A stretch of DNA of 64,000 bases from Arthrobacter burdickii (GTDB lineage Bacteria > Actinomycetota > Actinomycetes > Actinomycetales > Micrococcaceae), in assembly GCF_030433645.1 (NCBI RefSeq), contig NZ_JAROCG010000001.1, positions 1,302,001-1,366,000 on the forward strand, read 5' to 3'. Shown here piece by piece: positions 1 to 9,217 of this stretch; the stretch's first letter is position 1, and every line of letters begins with the position of its first letter. The notes under the pieces are model-generated. The model did no database searches, was not told where the DNA came from, and worked only from the letters and a program-made list of their open reading frames with translations. Made by a program: the position numbers and the translations under genes.

Positions 1-55
1 ACAAGCTGATAATCCGCACCTCGGAATGACCCCGCAACGAAAGTAGGACATCCAC

Positions 56-388
56 ATGTCTCAGGTATTTCACGCTCGCCACGACGACAACGCGTTCGAA
101 CCCTTCGAGCTCGGCAAGGTGCAGTGGCTGCGCCGCCCGGGCGACAACGGAAACGAAGCCCTCTCCGCAGGCCTATGGAAGGTCACACCGGAAGAGGCCC
201 CGGAGCCCTTCGATCTACCTATTCATCAGGACGAGACGATCTGCATCGTCTCCGGGCACCTTCACATCGAGGTTCAGGGCGGGGACACCTTCGATCTGCC
301 AGCCGGCGCGATGGCCTCACTCTCCAAGGGTGCGAACACACGGTGGACCGTGTTGGAGCCCACCATCGAATTCTTCGTCTACAGCTAG
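56..388 (+). CDS. Small single-domain cupin protein
   Basis: A 110-residue protein that is essentially one cupin barrel (about residues 50-108), resembling the EutQ/DUF861 type. Possible metal-site residues are H57, E60 and H68; the second cupin motif is weak, with no second His visible, so catalysis is uncertain. The ATG has an AGGA ribosome site 8-10 bases upstream. It lies 12 bp before the amine oxidase gene and is probably cotranscribed with it and the following aldehyde dehydrogenase. Cupins of this size often accompany amine or amino-acid catabolic enzymes. A role in handling the amine or aldehyde is inference; the substrate is unknown. Confidence 0.75.
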   Translation: MSQVFHARHDDNAFEPFELGKVQWLRRPGDNGNEALSAGLWKVTPEEAPEPFDLPIHQDETICIVSGHLHIEVQGGDTFDLPAGAMASLSKGANTRWTVLEPTIEFFVYS

Positions 389-400
389 TAGGAGCACGTC

Positions 401-1729
401 ATGGAAACTACTGACGTCATCGTCGTCGGGGCAGGTTTCGCCGGCCTCACCGCGGCCCGCGAACTGACCCGCCGCGGCCACAGAACCATCATCCTCGAAG
501 CACGCGACCGGATCGCCGGCCGCACGTACCTCGACAACCAACTCGGGCGCAATCTCGAACTCGGCGGCACCTGGGTCCACTGGACGCAGCCGTACGTCTG
601 GGCCGAGATGGGCCGCTACGGGATCGAACCCATTGCAGGGCCGGACTTCACCAAGGCCTACTGGACTGCCGACGGGCAGCACCATGAGGGGCATCCCGAC
701 ACGTTGTTGGGGCTTCTTGATGAGCCCAACCAGGCACTTCTGGCCGATGCGCGGCGGTACTTCCCTCTGCCGTGGTCGCCGTTGTCCAACCCCGACGTGT
801 CCGACATCGACCACATCACCCTGTCGGACGCCATCGACCGGCTGGACCTGCCTGAGGAGCAGCGACAGTTGCTGCGATCCTTCTGGACGCTGAACTTCAA
901 CGGCAGACTCGACGAAGCCGCGTACACGCAGGCGCTTCGCTGGTGCGCCGTCGCGTCCGGTTCCTGGTCGACCATGTTCGAAGCCTGCGCCTCCTTCAAG
1001 GTCGAAGGAGGGACCCTCCGCCTCGCCGAAGCGATCCTGGCCGACTCAACTGCTGACCTCCGGCTGGATCGGGTAGTTGCGGCCATTCAGCAGGACGACG
1101 CTGGTGTCACGGTCAGGACGGCCGATGGCTCACACTATGCCGCCCAGCAACTCGTTCTCGCCATTCCGCTGAGCACACTGAACGACCTCGACATCCAGCC
1201 CGAACTCTCGGCGGGCAAACGCGAAGCCGCTGCCCGCGGACAGGCCGGACGAGGCGCCAAGTTATGGATCAAGGTCAAAGGCCGCCAGGAACGCTTCGTC
1301 GCCATGGGCCCCGAACATGCTGCCCTCAACTTCGTTCAAGCGGAGTACATCGATGATGACTCGACCACGCTCGTCTGCTTCGGACCCGATGCCGCAGCCG
1401 TCGACGTCGACGACCCCGCAGCCGCCCAGCGCATCCTGGACGCACTGGTACCCGGCCTGGAAGTTCTTGAAGTCGCCGGGCACAACTGGGTCGACGACGA
1501 ATACTCCCGCTCCACCTGGCCGATGCACTACGCCGGATACCTCACGCAATCCCTCGCAGAACTACAACGAGCCGAAGGGCGAATCCGCCTGGCAGGATCT
1601 GACTTTGCCAATGGCTGGGGCGGATTCATCGACGGGGCAATTGAAAGCGGTCTGGACGCCGCCCGCGCCATCGAACAGGAACTCGAGCGTAATCAACCTG
1701 TCGAATCAGCAATGACGACCCACTCTTAA
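401..1729 (+). CDS. Flavin monoamine oxidase family protein
   Basis: FAD-dependent amine oxidase of 442 residues, the usual length for bacterial MAO or putrescine-oxidase-like enzymes. The N-terminus carries the dinucleotide-binding motif GAGFAG (G10, G12, G15) followed by the Glu/Arg-rich EARDRIAGR segment. The C-terminal FAD motif AGSDFANGWGGFIDGA is near residue 395. No Cys lies where mitochondrial MAO binds FAD covalently, so FAD is probably non-covalent. The reaction would be oxidative deamination of a primary amine to aldehyde, NH3 and H2O2. The cupin upstream and the aldehyde dehydrogenase downstream form a compact amine-to-acid operon. The amine is not determined; aromatic amines are favoured because the sister dehydrogenase sits beside an aromatic amine oxidase. 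Confidence 0.88.
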   Translation: METTDVIVVGAGFAGLTAARELTRRGHRTIILEARDRIAGRTYLDNQLGRNLELGGTWVHWTQPYVWAEMGRYGIEPIAGPDFTKAYWTADGQHHEGHPDTLLGLLDEPNQALLADARRYFPLPWSPLSNPDVSDIDHITLSDAIDRLDLPEEQRQLLRSFWTLNFNGRLDEAAYTQALRWCAVASGSWSTMFEACASFKVEGGTLRLAEAILADSTADLRLDRVVAAIQQDDAGVTVRTADGSHYAAQQLVLAIPLSTLNDLDIQPELSAGKREAAARGQAGRGAKLWIKVKGRQERFVAMGPEHAALNFVQAEYIDDDSTTLVCFGPDAAAVDVDDPAAAQRILDALVPGLEVLEVAGHNWVDDEYSRSTWPMHYAGYLTQSLAELQRAEGRIRLAGSDFANGWGGFIDGAIESGLDAARAIEQELERNQPVESAMTTHS

Positions 1730-1781
1730 ATTTCTTTCCGAGCCATCGAACAGACAACTTCCCACAGGAGACATGACTGCT

Positions 1782-3215
1782 ATGACAACCTCCACAGAGA
1801 CAACCGCACCAGCCACCTTCGAGGGCCTTCTCGCCGCGATCCAGCCGGCCGAGGGCGGCAGGGACATCAAGGATCCCGCTACCGGAGCTGTGGTCGGACG
1901 CGCCCCGGAACACGGAACGCCCGACCTCGAGGCTGCGATCGGAAAGGCGCGCGCTGCCCAGCCGGCCTGGGGCGATCTGTCCCACGACAAGCGGTCTGCG
2001 TACCTCAACCGGGCAGCTGATGCGGTCGAAGCATCCGCCGAAGCACTCGCGCAGCTGCTCTCCCGCGAGCAGGGCAAGCCATTGAACGGACCGAATGCAC
2101 GCTTCGAGGTCGGCGCCTGTGCGGCCTGGCTGCGGGCCACCGCATCCTTCGAGATGAAGCCCGAAGTGCTCGTGGATGATGATGGGGGCCGCGCGGAGCT
2201 GCACTACCGCCCGCTCGGTGTTGTGGGAGCTATCGGGCCCTGGAACTGGCCCATGATGATTACGATCTGGCAGATCGCTCCTGCCCTTCGGATGGGCAAC
2301 GCCGTCGTCGTCAAACCCTCGGGGATGACACCCTTGTCCGTGCTGGCGCTTGTTCACGTGCTCAACAAAGTCCTGCCCGCGGATGTCCTCCACGTCATCG
2401 CCGGCCGCCGGGACGTGGGCGCCGTGCTGGTAAGCCACCCCGACATCGCCAAGATCATGTTCACCGGGTCCACCGCCGCAGGTCAGGACATCATTCGGTC
2501 CTCGGCTGACACGGTCAAGCGCCTCACCCTCGAACTGGGCGGCAATGACGCCGGCATCGTCCTGCCTGACGCCAACCCGAAGGAGATCGCCGAGAACCTG
2601 TTCTGGGGTGCGTTCATCAACACCGGCCAGACCTGCGCCGCCCTCAAAAGGCTTTACGTCCACGAGGACATCTACGACGCGGTGTGTGAAGAGCTCACCA
2701 CGGTCGCCGCATCGATGCCCATGGGCGTGGGCCTGGATGAGAACAACGTTCTCGGTCCGCTGCAGAACAAGTCCCAGTACGACATCGTCGCCGGACTGGT
2801 CGAGTCCGCCCGCGATTCCGGGGCCACGGTGCTGCTCGGTGGCAACCCGGAGAAGGACCAGCCCGGCTATTTCTACCCGGCCACCCTCGTAGCCGATATC
2901 GACAATGACAATCCGCTGGTGACGGAGGAGCAGTTCGGACCGGCACTACCGATCATCAAGTACTCCAGTGTGGATGAGGCTGTCGCCATGGCGAACGGAC
3001 TCGATGTGGGGCTCGGCGCTTCCGTCTGGTCGTCCAATGTGGAGTCGGCACTCAAGGTCGCCGCCCGCATCGAGGCCGGCACTGTCTGGATCAACAAGCA
3101 CGGCACCGTGGACCCTCGGGTGCCCTTCGGAGGGGTCAAGACCTCGGGGTACGGCCTCGAATTCGGCGTCGAAGGCCTCAAGCACCTCGGAGCTCCCCAG
3201 GCCATCAGCTACTAG
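1782..3215 (+). CDS. NAD(P)-dependent aldehyde dehydrogenase (copy 1)
   Basis: ALDH-superfamily enzyme of 477 residues. It has the catalytic Glu in LTLELGGNDAG (E251) and the nucleophilic Cys in NTGQTCAALK (C285). It probably oxidises the aldehyde made by the amine oxidase just upstream. Two in-frame ATGs occur. The one at 1773 sits only 2 bases after AGGAG, while 1782 has a workable spacing and aligns with the MTT start of the sister gene at 36522, so 1782 is preferred. The two dehydrogenases are collinear throughout with long identical blocks, for example around the catalytic Glu and at SREQGKPLNGPNARFEVGA. This points to duplication within one lineage. A strong hairpin follows the stop. 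Confidence 0.88.
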   Translation: MTTSTETTAPATFEGLLAAIQPAEGGRDIKDPATGAVVGRAPEHGTPDLEAAIGKARAAQPAWGDLSHDKRSAYLNRAADAVEASAEALAQLLSREQGKPLNGPNARFEVGACAAWLRATASFEMKPEVLVDDDGGRAELHYRPLGVVGAIGPWNWPMMITIWQIAPALRMGNAVVVKPSGMTPLSVLALVHVLNKVLPADVLHVIAGRRDVGAVLVSHPDIAKIMFTGSTAAGQDIIRSSADTVKRLTLELGGNDAGIVLPDANPKEIAENLFWGAFINTGQTCAALKRLYVHEDIYDAVCEELTTVAASMPMGVGLDENNVLGPLQNKSQYDIVAGLVESARDSGATVLLGGNPEKDQPGYFYPATLVADIDNDNPLVTEEQFGPALPIIKYSSVDEAVAMANGLDVGLGASVWSSNVESALKVAARIEAGTVWINKHGTVDPRVPFGGVKTSGYGLEFGVEGLKHLGAPQAISY

Positions 3216-3226
3216 AACCGGTCACC

Positions 3227-3257
3227 CGCGGCGCCACACACCAGGAGTGGCGCCGCG
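3227..3257 (+). terminator. GC-rich hairpin terminator after aldehyde dehydrogenase 1
   Basis: A perfect 11-bp stem (CGCGGCGCCAC at 3227-3237 with its complement at 3247-3257) and a 9-base loop, starting 12 bases after the stop codon. There is no long T run, which is common for actinobacterial hairpins. It would end the cupin-oxidase-dehydrogenase operon. Confidence 0.65.
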
Positions 3258-3443
3258 ACTACCTCTTGCGTCGACGGCCGTCAGGTGGCGAATCTGCCGA
3301 TAATTCAGATATGTCGAAGCGGCGGAGCGCCCATGTGGCTCATCGGCGACCGTAGTCCATGCCCTGCAGCTACCCACCTTCTTCACAGGTCTTATACAGC
3401 CTTGGCCTAATGCCTGAACAGGGTCTGGCGATGAACTCTTTCC

Positions 3444-4646
3444 ATGACTACTTCGACTTCCCCTGCCACACAGCGCTACTGGCGCAGGTTCGTATCCTCC
3501 GTCGCTGCGCTGACCCTCGCAGGTTCACTTGCCGCCTGCAGCGTCCCGGGCACGGCTTCCACTTCCACCACGGACACGTCCTCCAGTACGTCTTCCACGG
3601 CTACTGCTGAGGCCACCACCGACGCAACTGCTGAATCGACGGGGTCATCGACCGCTGAGGCATCGTCGAATGCATCTGCTGCGAGTAGCGAAACCTCGGC
3701 CGAGAACACCGCCGCAGTGTCGGAAGCGGCGGCGGCATTCACGGCGACCCTGACTGAGGGCCAGATCACCACGCTGAGCTTCGACTACACCGATACCGCA
3801 GCTAAATCGAACTGGTCGAATCTTCCAGAGGGCCTGGTTCAGCGCAGCGGCTTGGCGATGGGTGACCTTACCGATGAACAGCGCGAGGCCGCCTTGGCAC
3901 TCCTGCAGGCCATGCTCAGCGAGGAGGGCTACCAGCAGGTTCTGGATACCTTCGCCGCGGACGATGTCCTGGGTTCGGGCACCCTGAGCGGTGGTACGGG
4001 TCCACAGCTGGATTGGAGCAGCGATAACTACTTCTTCGCTTTCTTCGGCGACCCGACCGCGGACAGCCAGTTCATGGTCCAGTTCGGCGGGCACCACTTG
4101 GCACTGAACATCGATTACAGCGATGGTGCGGTGACGATGACACCGGAGTTCGTCGGTATCGAACCGCAGACCTGGACCGACGAATCGGGCACCACGATCG
4201 AGCCTCTGGGTGCCCTGAAGGATTCCGTCTTCGCGGTGCTGGGCAGCCTCAGTGCCGAGGAACTGACCACCTCCGAACTTCCGCAGATCTACGACGACGT
4301 CGTCATGGGTGCGGGCGCCGACGCCGATGCTTTCCCCGAAGACGGCGGCGTCCTGGTCTCGGACCTGACGCAGGAACAGCAGGACCTTGTCACGGCGGCC
4401 ATCGAGGAGTGGGTCGGCGATATCGACGAGGCGGTCGCAGCGGAAATCACCGCGTCCTATGTCGCGGCCTACGACGAGACGTACATCTCGTGGTCGGGTT
4501 CGACGGACCCGGAAAGCGAGGACGCCTACTTCCGGATCAGCGGCCCCCAGGTCTGGATCGAGTACGTACACCAGGCGGGCATCGGCGGATCCGACATCCA
4601 CCTCCACACGGTGTACCGCGACAAGACCTCGGCGTACGGGGCATGA
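3444..4646 (+). CDS. DUF3500 family lipoprotein
   Basis: A 400-residue exported protein. The N-terminus is a lipoprotein signal peptide with lipobox LAAC (modified Cys C32), followed by a low-complexity Ser/Thr/Ala linker to about residue 95. The remainder resembles DUF3500, with YFFAFFGDP, a GGHH motif (HHLALN) and an Asp/Glu-rich second half. The molecular function of DUF3500 is not established to my knowledge. The next gene, for a HupE/UreJ-type membrane protein, overlaps it by ATGA, so the two are translationally coupled and probably work together at the cell surface. No good ribosome site precedes the start. Confidence 0.8.
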   Translation: MTTSTSPATQRYWRRFVSSVAALTLAGSLAACSVPGTASTSTTDTSSSTSSTATAEATTDATAESTGSSTAEASSNASAASSETSAENTAAVSEAAAAFTATLTEGQITTLSFDYTDTAAKSNWSNLPEGLVQRSGLAMGDLTDEQREAALALLQAMLSEEGYQQVLDTFAADDVLGSGTLSGGTGPQLDWSSDNYFFAFFGDPTADSQFMVQFGGHHLALNIDYSDGAVTMTPEFVGIEPQTWTDESGTTIEPLGALKDSVFAVLGSLSAEELTTSELPQIYDDVVMGAGADADAFPEDGGVLVSDLTQEQQDLVTAAIEEWVGDIDEAVAAEITASYVAAYDETYISWSGSTDPESEDAYFRISGPQVWIEYVHQAGIGGSDIHLHTVYRDKTSAYGA

Positions 4647-5989
4647 GCCGGCGGCCCGCCCGGGTCGCCGCAGCCAGCATCGCGGCGGGGGTAGCCCTCG
4701 CCGCGATGCCCGCCGCCGTCGCCTCAGCCCACCCCTCCGAGACCTCCGCCGTGCTCGTCACGGTCCACCAGTCCGACGTCGACCTCGAGCTCCAGGTTCC
4801 CCTCGACCGTTACACTTTGGCCACCGACACCACCATCGAGCCAACGGACACCGCTGTCAGCGACGCCGCAGCAAGCATCGAGTCCTACGTGCTGGACCAT
4901 GTGGCCGTGACCGACGCCGATGGCGGCCTCGCCACGACCGTCGACTCGGTGTCCCTCGACACCATCAACAGCGTTCCTACCCTCATCGTCAACGTGACGG
5001 GCACGGCCGATGACGGGTCGGTCGGCGAGAGCCTCATCCTTGCCTACGACGTCGTCAGTGAGCGCATCGCCACCCACGACGTCTACGTATCACTGGTCAG
5101 CGACTGGTACAGCGGGGCTGTTGCCGACGGCGAGCCCCAGCTGCTCTCCGTCCTGACCAGTACATCAAAGACGGTCGGGCTCGATCGCGCGGGCTCCTCC
5201 TGGTGGAGCGGTTTCCTCGCCACGGTGCAGCTTGGCATGAGCCACATCGCCGAAGGCCCGGACCATGTGCTGTTCCTCGGGATGCTGCTGCTGATCGCAC
5301 CCTGCCTCGCCGTTGCGACGGGCCGAGGAGCCGCACGTTGGCAGCAAGCGCCTATCAAGGGTTGGCGAGCGGGCGGAATCGTCCGCCGAACAGCACTGCT
5401 CGTCTCCGCGTTCACCCTGGGCCACGCGCTCAGCCTTGCGCTGGTGTCGTTCCAGCTCTTCTCACCCCCAGGGATGGTGGTTGAAACCCTGGTCGCATTG
5501 TCGATCGTGCTTGCCGCTGTCCATGCCCTCCGGCCCTTGGTCCGTAGGGGTGAACTGCTGATTGCCGCTGCTTTCGGGCTCGTTCACGGGACGGCCTTCG
5601 CCACGACCCTGGTGGAAATGCACCTTGATACCGGGGCCCTCGTCGGAGCCATCCTCGGCTTCAACGTCGGAGTCGAACTGGCCCAACTCATCGCCGTCGC
5701 GGCCATCCTGCCCCTGCTCGTCCTCGCAGCCCGAAGCACTGCCTACCGCTACCTGCGCGTGGTGCTGGCAGCTGGCGGCACCATCGCAGGCAGCGCCTGG
5801 GCCATCGGCGTCCTCACCGGCACTGACTCCGTATTCAGTCCCGTGTTCGCCGCCATTGCTGCTGCCCCCCGCGTCTCCTGGGGCCTGCTCGCGGTCGTGT
5901 GCATGCTCGTCTGGGCCCTTGGTTCCCGCGAAAGAAGCACCAGCCGCTGCCACCGCGCCTCGTTCCCACTCTCGGGATTCTCGCGCTAG
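4643..5989 (+). CDS. HupE/UreJ-type membrane protein with exported N-terminal domain
   Basis: A 448-residue protein. The signal peptide is predicted to be cut after A29, leaving His at the mature N-terminus (HPSE), as is usual in this family. An extracytoplasmic domain spans about 30-185, then several membrane helices carry the family motifs: H201-x5-D207-H208 (GPDHVLFLG), FTLGH (H261), FGLVHGTAF and GFNVGVELAQ. HupE/UreJ relatives are linked to nickel or other metal transport. The substrate here is unknown, and no urease or hydrogenase genes are in view. A longer open frame extends back to 4409 inside the DUF3500 gene, but 4643 overlaps that gene's stop as ATGA and gives a proper signal peptide. 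Confidence 0.82.
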   Translation: MSRRPARVAAASIAAGVALAAMPAAVASAHPSETSAVLVTVHQSDVDLELQVPLDRYTLATDTTIEPTDTAVSDAAASIESYVLDHVAVTDADGGLATTVDSVSLDTINSVPTLIVNVTGTADDGSVGESLILAYDVVSERIATHDVYVSLVSDWYSGAVADGEPQLLSVLTSTSKTVGLDRAGSSWWSGFLATVQLGMSHIAEGPDHVLFLGMLLLIAPCLAVATGRGAARWQQAPIKGWRAGGIVRRTALLVSAFTLGHALSLALVSFQLFSPPGMVVETLVALSIVLAAVHALRPLVRRGELLIAAAFGLVHGTAFATTLVEMHLDTGALVGAILGFNVGVELAQLIAVAAILPLLVLAARSTAYRYLRVVLAAGGTIAGSAWAIGVLTGTDSVFSPVFAAIAAAPRVSWGLLAVVCMLVWALGSRERSTSRCHRASFPLSGFSR

Positions 5990-6049
5990 ACACCGCAGGC
6001 GCGACCGAGCTGATGCCAGGCCTTACCCGCCCTAGCGTTGCAGACCGGA

Positions 6050-6085
6050 GAAGCCCCGCAGATGAGCAACCACCTGCGGGGCTTC
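6050..6085. terminator. Bidirectional terminator between convergent genes
   Basis: A perfect 12-bp inverted repeat (6050-6061 with 6074-6085, core AGCCCCGCAG) around a 12-base loop. It lies between the HupE-type gene on plus and the MFS gene on minus, so it can end both units. Confidence 0.75.
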
Positions 6086-6105
6086 GGTTATGCGACCGTG
6101 TCCGA

Positions 6106-7509
6106 TCAGGAGATGTTGGGGGTAGCCGGTGTTTCGCTCGGCTTTACGGCGGTGTCCGTCGTCGAGCTGGTTCCTTCGGCGAGGATGAGCCGTGCCCGCT
6201 TCGTCATGGGCCCGAAGATCGCCAGTGCTACTGCGCCGACCATCCAGGTGCCGGCGATGAAGATGAAGACGCTTTCGTATCCTGTCCTGGTGTAGAGCGC
6301 GGCGATGATGAGGGGTCCGGCGGCGTTGGAGAGCCGTCCCAGCCCGTAGGAAACGCCGGTGCCCAGCGACCGTCCGCGGGTGTCGAAGAGCTCGGGGGAG
6401 TAAGCGTAGGCGAGTGCCGTGTAGCCGCGCTCGAACATGTTCACGAGGAAGCCGAACACGACGATGAGGATCGGGTTGAAGGTCAGTCCGTAGAGGAGCC
6501 CGCAGACGGCGATCAGCGTTCCGAAGACGACCAGGCACCATTTGCGCTCGAAACGGTCGGTGACCAGGGATGCGACGAATGAACCCAGGGGCGCCCCGAC
6601 GGTTGTCAGCGCCACGTAGAAGATGGACTTCTGGACGCTGAAGCCTTCCTGCGCGAGCAGGGTGGGCGCCCAGGATGAGTAGCCGAAAAACCCGATGGTC
6701 TGCGTCACCCACAGGATCGTGAGGAGGATCGTAGGGCCAAGGTATTTCTTCTGCAGCAGGATGCTCAGGGGTGCCTTCGGCTGCGGGCTGGTGACGACGG
6801 GGGCAGCTGGTGCGGACAACGTGCCCTTTTCTGCCTCGACGCCTGCCTCGATCTTCGCGAGGACGGCGTCTGCCTTGTCGTACTGGCCCTTGCTCTCGTA
6901 CCAGCGGGGGGACTCCTGAAGGTGCCGTGTGAAGAGGATGAACAGGATTCCGAGCGACCCCCAGAGGTAGACGAGGCGCCAGGACCAGTCGGTGAGGGGT
7001 ACGACGCCGGCTGCGATGAGGTTGGTGACGGGTGTTCCGCAGATGCCGATGACGATGGCGTAGGCCTGGTACTTGCCGCGCACGGCGGCAGGGAAGATCT
7101 CGTTGATGTAGACGACGGCGACGACGGTCATGGCGGCCAGTCCGGCGGAGGTCAGGACGCGGAAGACGCCGAGGGAGATGATGTCCCACGCGAACACGGC
7201 CGCGAAGGAGAAGAGGGCGAACCAGAGGGTGGTGATGGTGAGGGCGTTCTTCCTCCCCCACCTGTCGGCGATCCAGCTGGCTGCGATGGAGCCGAAGAAC
7301 ATGCCGACGAAGGACAGGGAGGTTACGTAGGCGATCTGGTTGATGGTGACGCCCCACAGTTCGACCAGTTTCGGTGCGGTGGTGGCGAAGCTGTTGATGT
7401 CCGCGAATTCGAAGAAGTACGCGAAGGAGACGGCGACGAGGGTGATCTTGTGGAAGCGGGAAATCGGAAGCCGGTCGAGCCGGTTGGCTGCATTGCTGTG
7501 CTGCTGCAT
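6106..7509 (-). CDS. MFS transporter, probable aromatic-acid importer
   Basis: A 467-residue major facilitator protein with about 12 hydrophobic helices and a large central cytoplasmic loop (about 215-255). The cytoplasmic motif ADRWGRKNA follows helix 2, with a related TDRFERKW in the second half. ISRFHKITLVAVSFAYFFE at the N-terminus, with an acidic residue in helix 1, resembles the sugar-porter/AAHS-like carriers used for aromatic acids. It is the last gene of the dioxygenase-ligU-J-K-I operon (30 bp after ligI), with an AAAGGG ribosome site. It probably takes up the operon's aromatic substrate or a pathway lactone by H+ symport. Substrate assignment is by context only. Confidence 0.8.
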   Translation of the reverse strand: MQQHSNAANRLDRLPISRFHKITLVAVSFAYFFEFADINSFATTAPKLVELWGVTINQIAYVTSLSFVGMFFGSIAASWIADRWGRKNALTITTLWFALFSFAAVFAWDIISLGVFRVLTSAGLAAMTVVAVVYINEIFPAAVRGKYQAYAIVIGICGTPVTNLIAAGVVPLTDWSWRLVYLWGSLGILFILFTRHLQESPRWYESKGQYDKADAVLAKIEAGVEAEKGTLSAPAAPVVTSPQPKAPLSILLQKKYLGPTILLTILWVTQTIGFFGYSSWAPTLLAQEGFSVQKSIFYVALTTVGAPLGSFVASLVTDRFERKWCLVVFGTLIAVCGLLYGLTFNPILIVVFGFLVNMFERGYTALAYAYSPELFDTRGRSLGTGVSYGLGRLSNAAGPLIIAALYTRTGYESVFIFIAGTWMVGAVALAIFGPMTKRARLILAEGTSSTTDTAVKPSETPATPNIS

Positions 7510-7539
7510 GGGGAGCCCTTTAAAGGTTGTGGGGGAGGC

Positions 7540-8460
7540 TCAGGCGACGTCGCCGGGCCAGTAGAGGCGGGTGGGGTTGTCGACGAGGAGCTTGTGCTGT
7601 TGGTCCGGGGTTTCTGCGATGAGGGGGATGTAGTCGACGAGGAGCCCGTCGTCGGGCATGTGGTCCTTCAGGTTCGGGTGAGGCCAATCCGTTCCCCAGA
7701 GCACGCGGTCCGGGAATTCTGCGATGACCCGACGTCCGAACGGAACGGCGTCCTGGTAGGGACGCAGTTCGCCGTTGAGGGCTGGAGGTCCTGTCAGGCT
7801 GAGGCGTTCCGGGCAGCTGACTTTCACCCAGACGTCGTTCTTGTCGGTGAAGCGGAGGAAGCGCGTGAAGTCGGGTCCGTCGACGGGCTGTGATGTGTCG
7901 GGTCGGCCCATGTGGTCCACGACCAGGGGTGTGGGCAGGGCGGCGAAGAAGGCCTCCAGTTCCTCGAGGTCGGCGCCTTCGAAGTAGATGACGATGTGCC
8001 ATCCGAGTGGGGCAATCTTGTGCGCGATGGTCCGCAGCTCGTCCTTCGGGGACGTGTTCACGAGACGCTTGAGGAAGTTGAAGCGCACTCCCCGGATGCC
8101 GGAATTGTGTAGCTGTACCAGCTCGTCGTGGGTGATATCGGGTCGGACGGTGGCGATACCGCGGGCCCGGCCGTTGGAAGCGTCGATTGCGTCGAGCATC
8201 GCGCTGTTGTCCGCGCCGTGGCAGGTCGCCTGGACGAGGACATTGCGGCTGATGCCGAGGTGATCGCGCAGGGCGAAGAGCTGATCTTTGCCGGCATCGC
8301 ACGGAGTGTATTTCCGCTCCGGGGCGAACGGGAAGGTCGCTCCTGGGCCGAAGACGTGGCAGTGCGTGTCGACGGTCCCCTGCGGGAGGGCGAATCGGGG
8401 CTTGGAGGGGTTGGGATACCAGTCCAGCCAGTCGGGGGTTTTCGTGAACTGCTCGGTCAT
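7540..8460 (-). CDS. ligI: 2-pyrone-4,6-dicarboxylate lactonase
   Basis: Amidohydrolase-superfamily protein of 306 residues matching LigI, which hydrolyses 2-pyrone-4,6-dicarboxylate (PDC) to 4-oxalomesaconate. Visible active-site elements are VDTHCHVFGP (H33, H35), arginines R123 and R126 in GIRGVRFNF, H183 in VDHMGRP and the catalytic Asp D258 in LWGTDWPHPN. The family is unusual among amidohydrolases in needing no metal. The ATG is preceded by AAAGGAG. Its presence means PDC is formed in this pathway, either directly by ring cleavage or by cyclisation of the cleavage product. Confidence 0.92.
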   Translation of the reverse strand: MTEQFTKTPDWLDWYPNPSKPRFALPQGTVDTHCHVFGPGATFPFAPERKYTPCDAGKDQLFALRDHLGISRNVLVQATCHGADNSAMLDAIDASNGRARGIATVRPDITHDELVQLHNSGIRGVRFNFLKRLVNTSPKDELRTIAHKIAPLGWHIVIYFEGADLEELEAFFAALPTPLVVDHMGRPDTSQPVDGPDFTRFLRFTDKNDVWVKVSCPERLSLTGPPALNGELRPYQDAVPFGRRVIAEFPDRVLWGTDWPHPNLKDHMPDDGLLVDYIPLIAETPDQQHKLLVDNPTRLYWPGDVA

Positions 8461-8492
8461 CGGTGCTCCTTTGCTCCTGGCCTGTGGGGGTC

Positions 8493-9176
8493 CTAGTCGA
8501 TGTAGCGCAGGCCGGCTGCTTCGAGCGGTTCGCGCATGGAGTAGATGTCGAGGCCGAGTTCTCCGGCGGCGAAGCGGACGCGTTTGGTCTCTTCGTTGTC
8601 CTCGCGTGTGCGTGCCGCTGCCGCGACTTCCGCCGCGCGGGCGGCGGGGACGACCACGACGCCGTCGACGTCGGCAATGACGACGTCACCGGGAGTGACC
8701 AGGGCATTGGCGCAGACTACGGGGATATTGACGGAGCCGAGGGTGGCCTTGACGGTGCCCTTGGAATTGATGGCACGGCTGAAGACCGGGAAGTTCATGT
8801 CCTGCAGTGTGGCGACGTCCCGGCATCCGCCGTCGATGACGAGACCGACGGCGCCTCGGGCGTGCAGGGAGGTGGCGAGCAGGTCCCCGAAGAAGCCGTC
8901 CTCGCTTTCGGTGGTGCAAGCCGCCACCAGCACGTCTCCGGGCTGGATCAGCTCTGCTGCCACGTGCATCATCCAGTTGTCCCCCGGCTGCAGGAGCACG
9001 GTGACTGCTGTGCCGCAGAGTTTCGCGCCCGGGAAGACGGGCCGGATGTAGGGGCGCATCAGGCCCAGGCGGCCCATGGCTTCGTGGATGGTGCTCACGC
9101 CGAAGGCGGACAGTGCTTCGACGTCGGTCGTGGCGGCTCGGGTGATGGTGCGGTGGACTACTCCGAGTTCCTGCAT
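8493..9176 (-). CDS. ligK: 4-carboxy-4-hydroxy-2-oxoadipate aldolase
   Basis: A 227-residue RraA-fold aldolase (LigK/GalC/HMG-CHA aldolase type) splitting 4-carboxy-4-hydroxy-2-oxoadipate into pyruvate and oxaloacetate; the family also decarboxylates oxaloacetate. The divalent-metal site is seen in GLVIDGGCRD (D115, R119, D120) with FFGDLLATS near residue 96. The frame is open to an ATG at 9206. That ATG has no ribosome site and lies in a 13-bp tandem duplication. The ATG at 9176 has AGGAG at good spacing and gives the usual family length, so it is chosen. Last enzymatic step of the pathway. Confidence 0.9.
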   Translation of the reverse strand: MQELGVVHRTITRAATTDVEALSAFGVSTIHEAMGRLGLMRPYIRPVFPGAKLCGTAVTVLLQPGDNWMMHVAAELIQPGDVLVAACTTESEDGFFGDLLATSLHARGAVGLVIDGGCRDVATLQDMNFPVFSRAINSKGTVKATLGSVNIPVVCANALVTPGDVVIADVDGVVVVPAARAAEVAAAARTREDNEETKRVRFAAGELGLDIYSMREPLEAAGLRYID

Positions 9177-9191
9177 GACAAGAGGGCTCCT

Positions 9192-9217
9192 ATAAGTCGT
9201 GGTCATAAGTCGTGGTC
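9192..9217. repeat. 13-bp tandem duplication at the ligJ/ligK junction
   Basis: ATAAGTCGTGGTC occurs twice head to tail (9192-9204 and 9205-9217). On the minus strand it covers the last two bases read of the ligJ stop region and the start of the short gap before ligK. It adds a spurious in-frame ATG for ligK. It looks like a recent slippage event. Confidence 0.9.
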
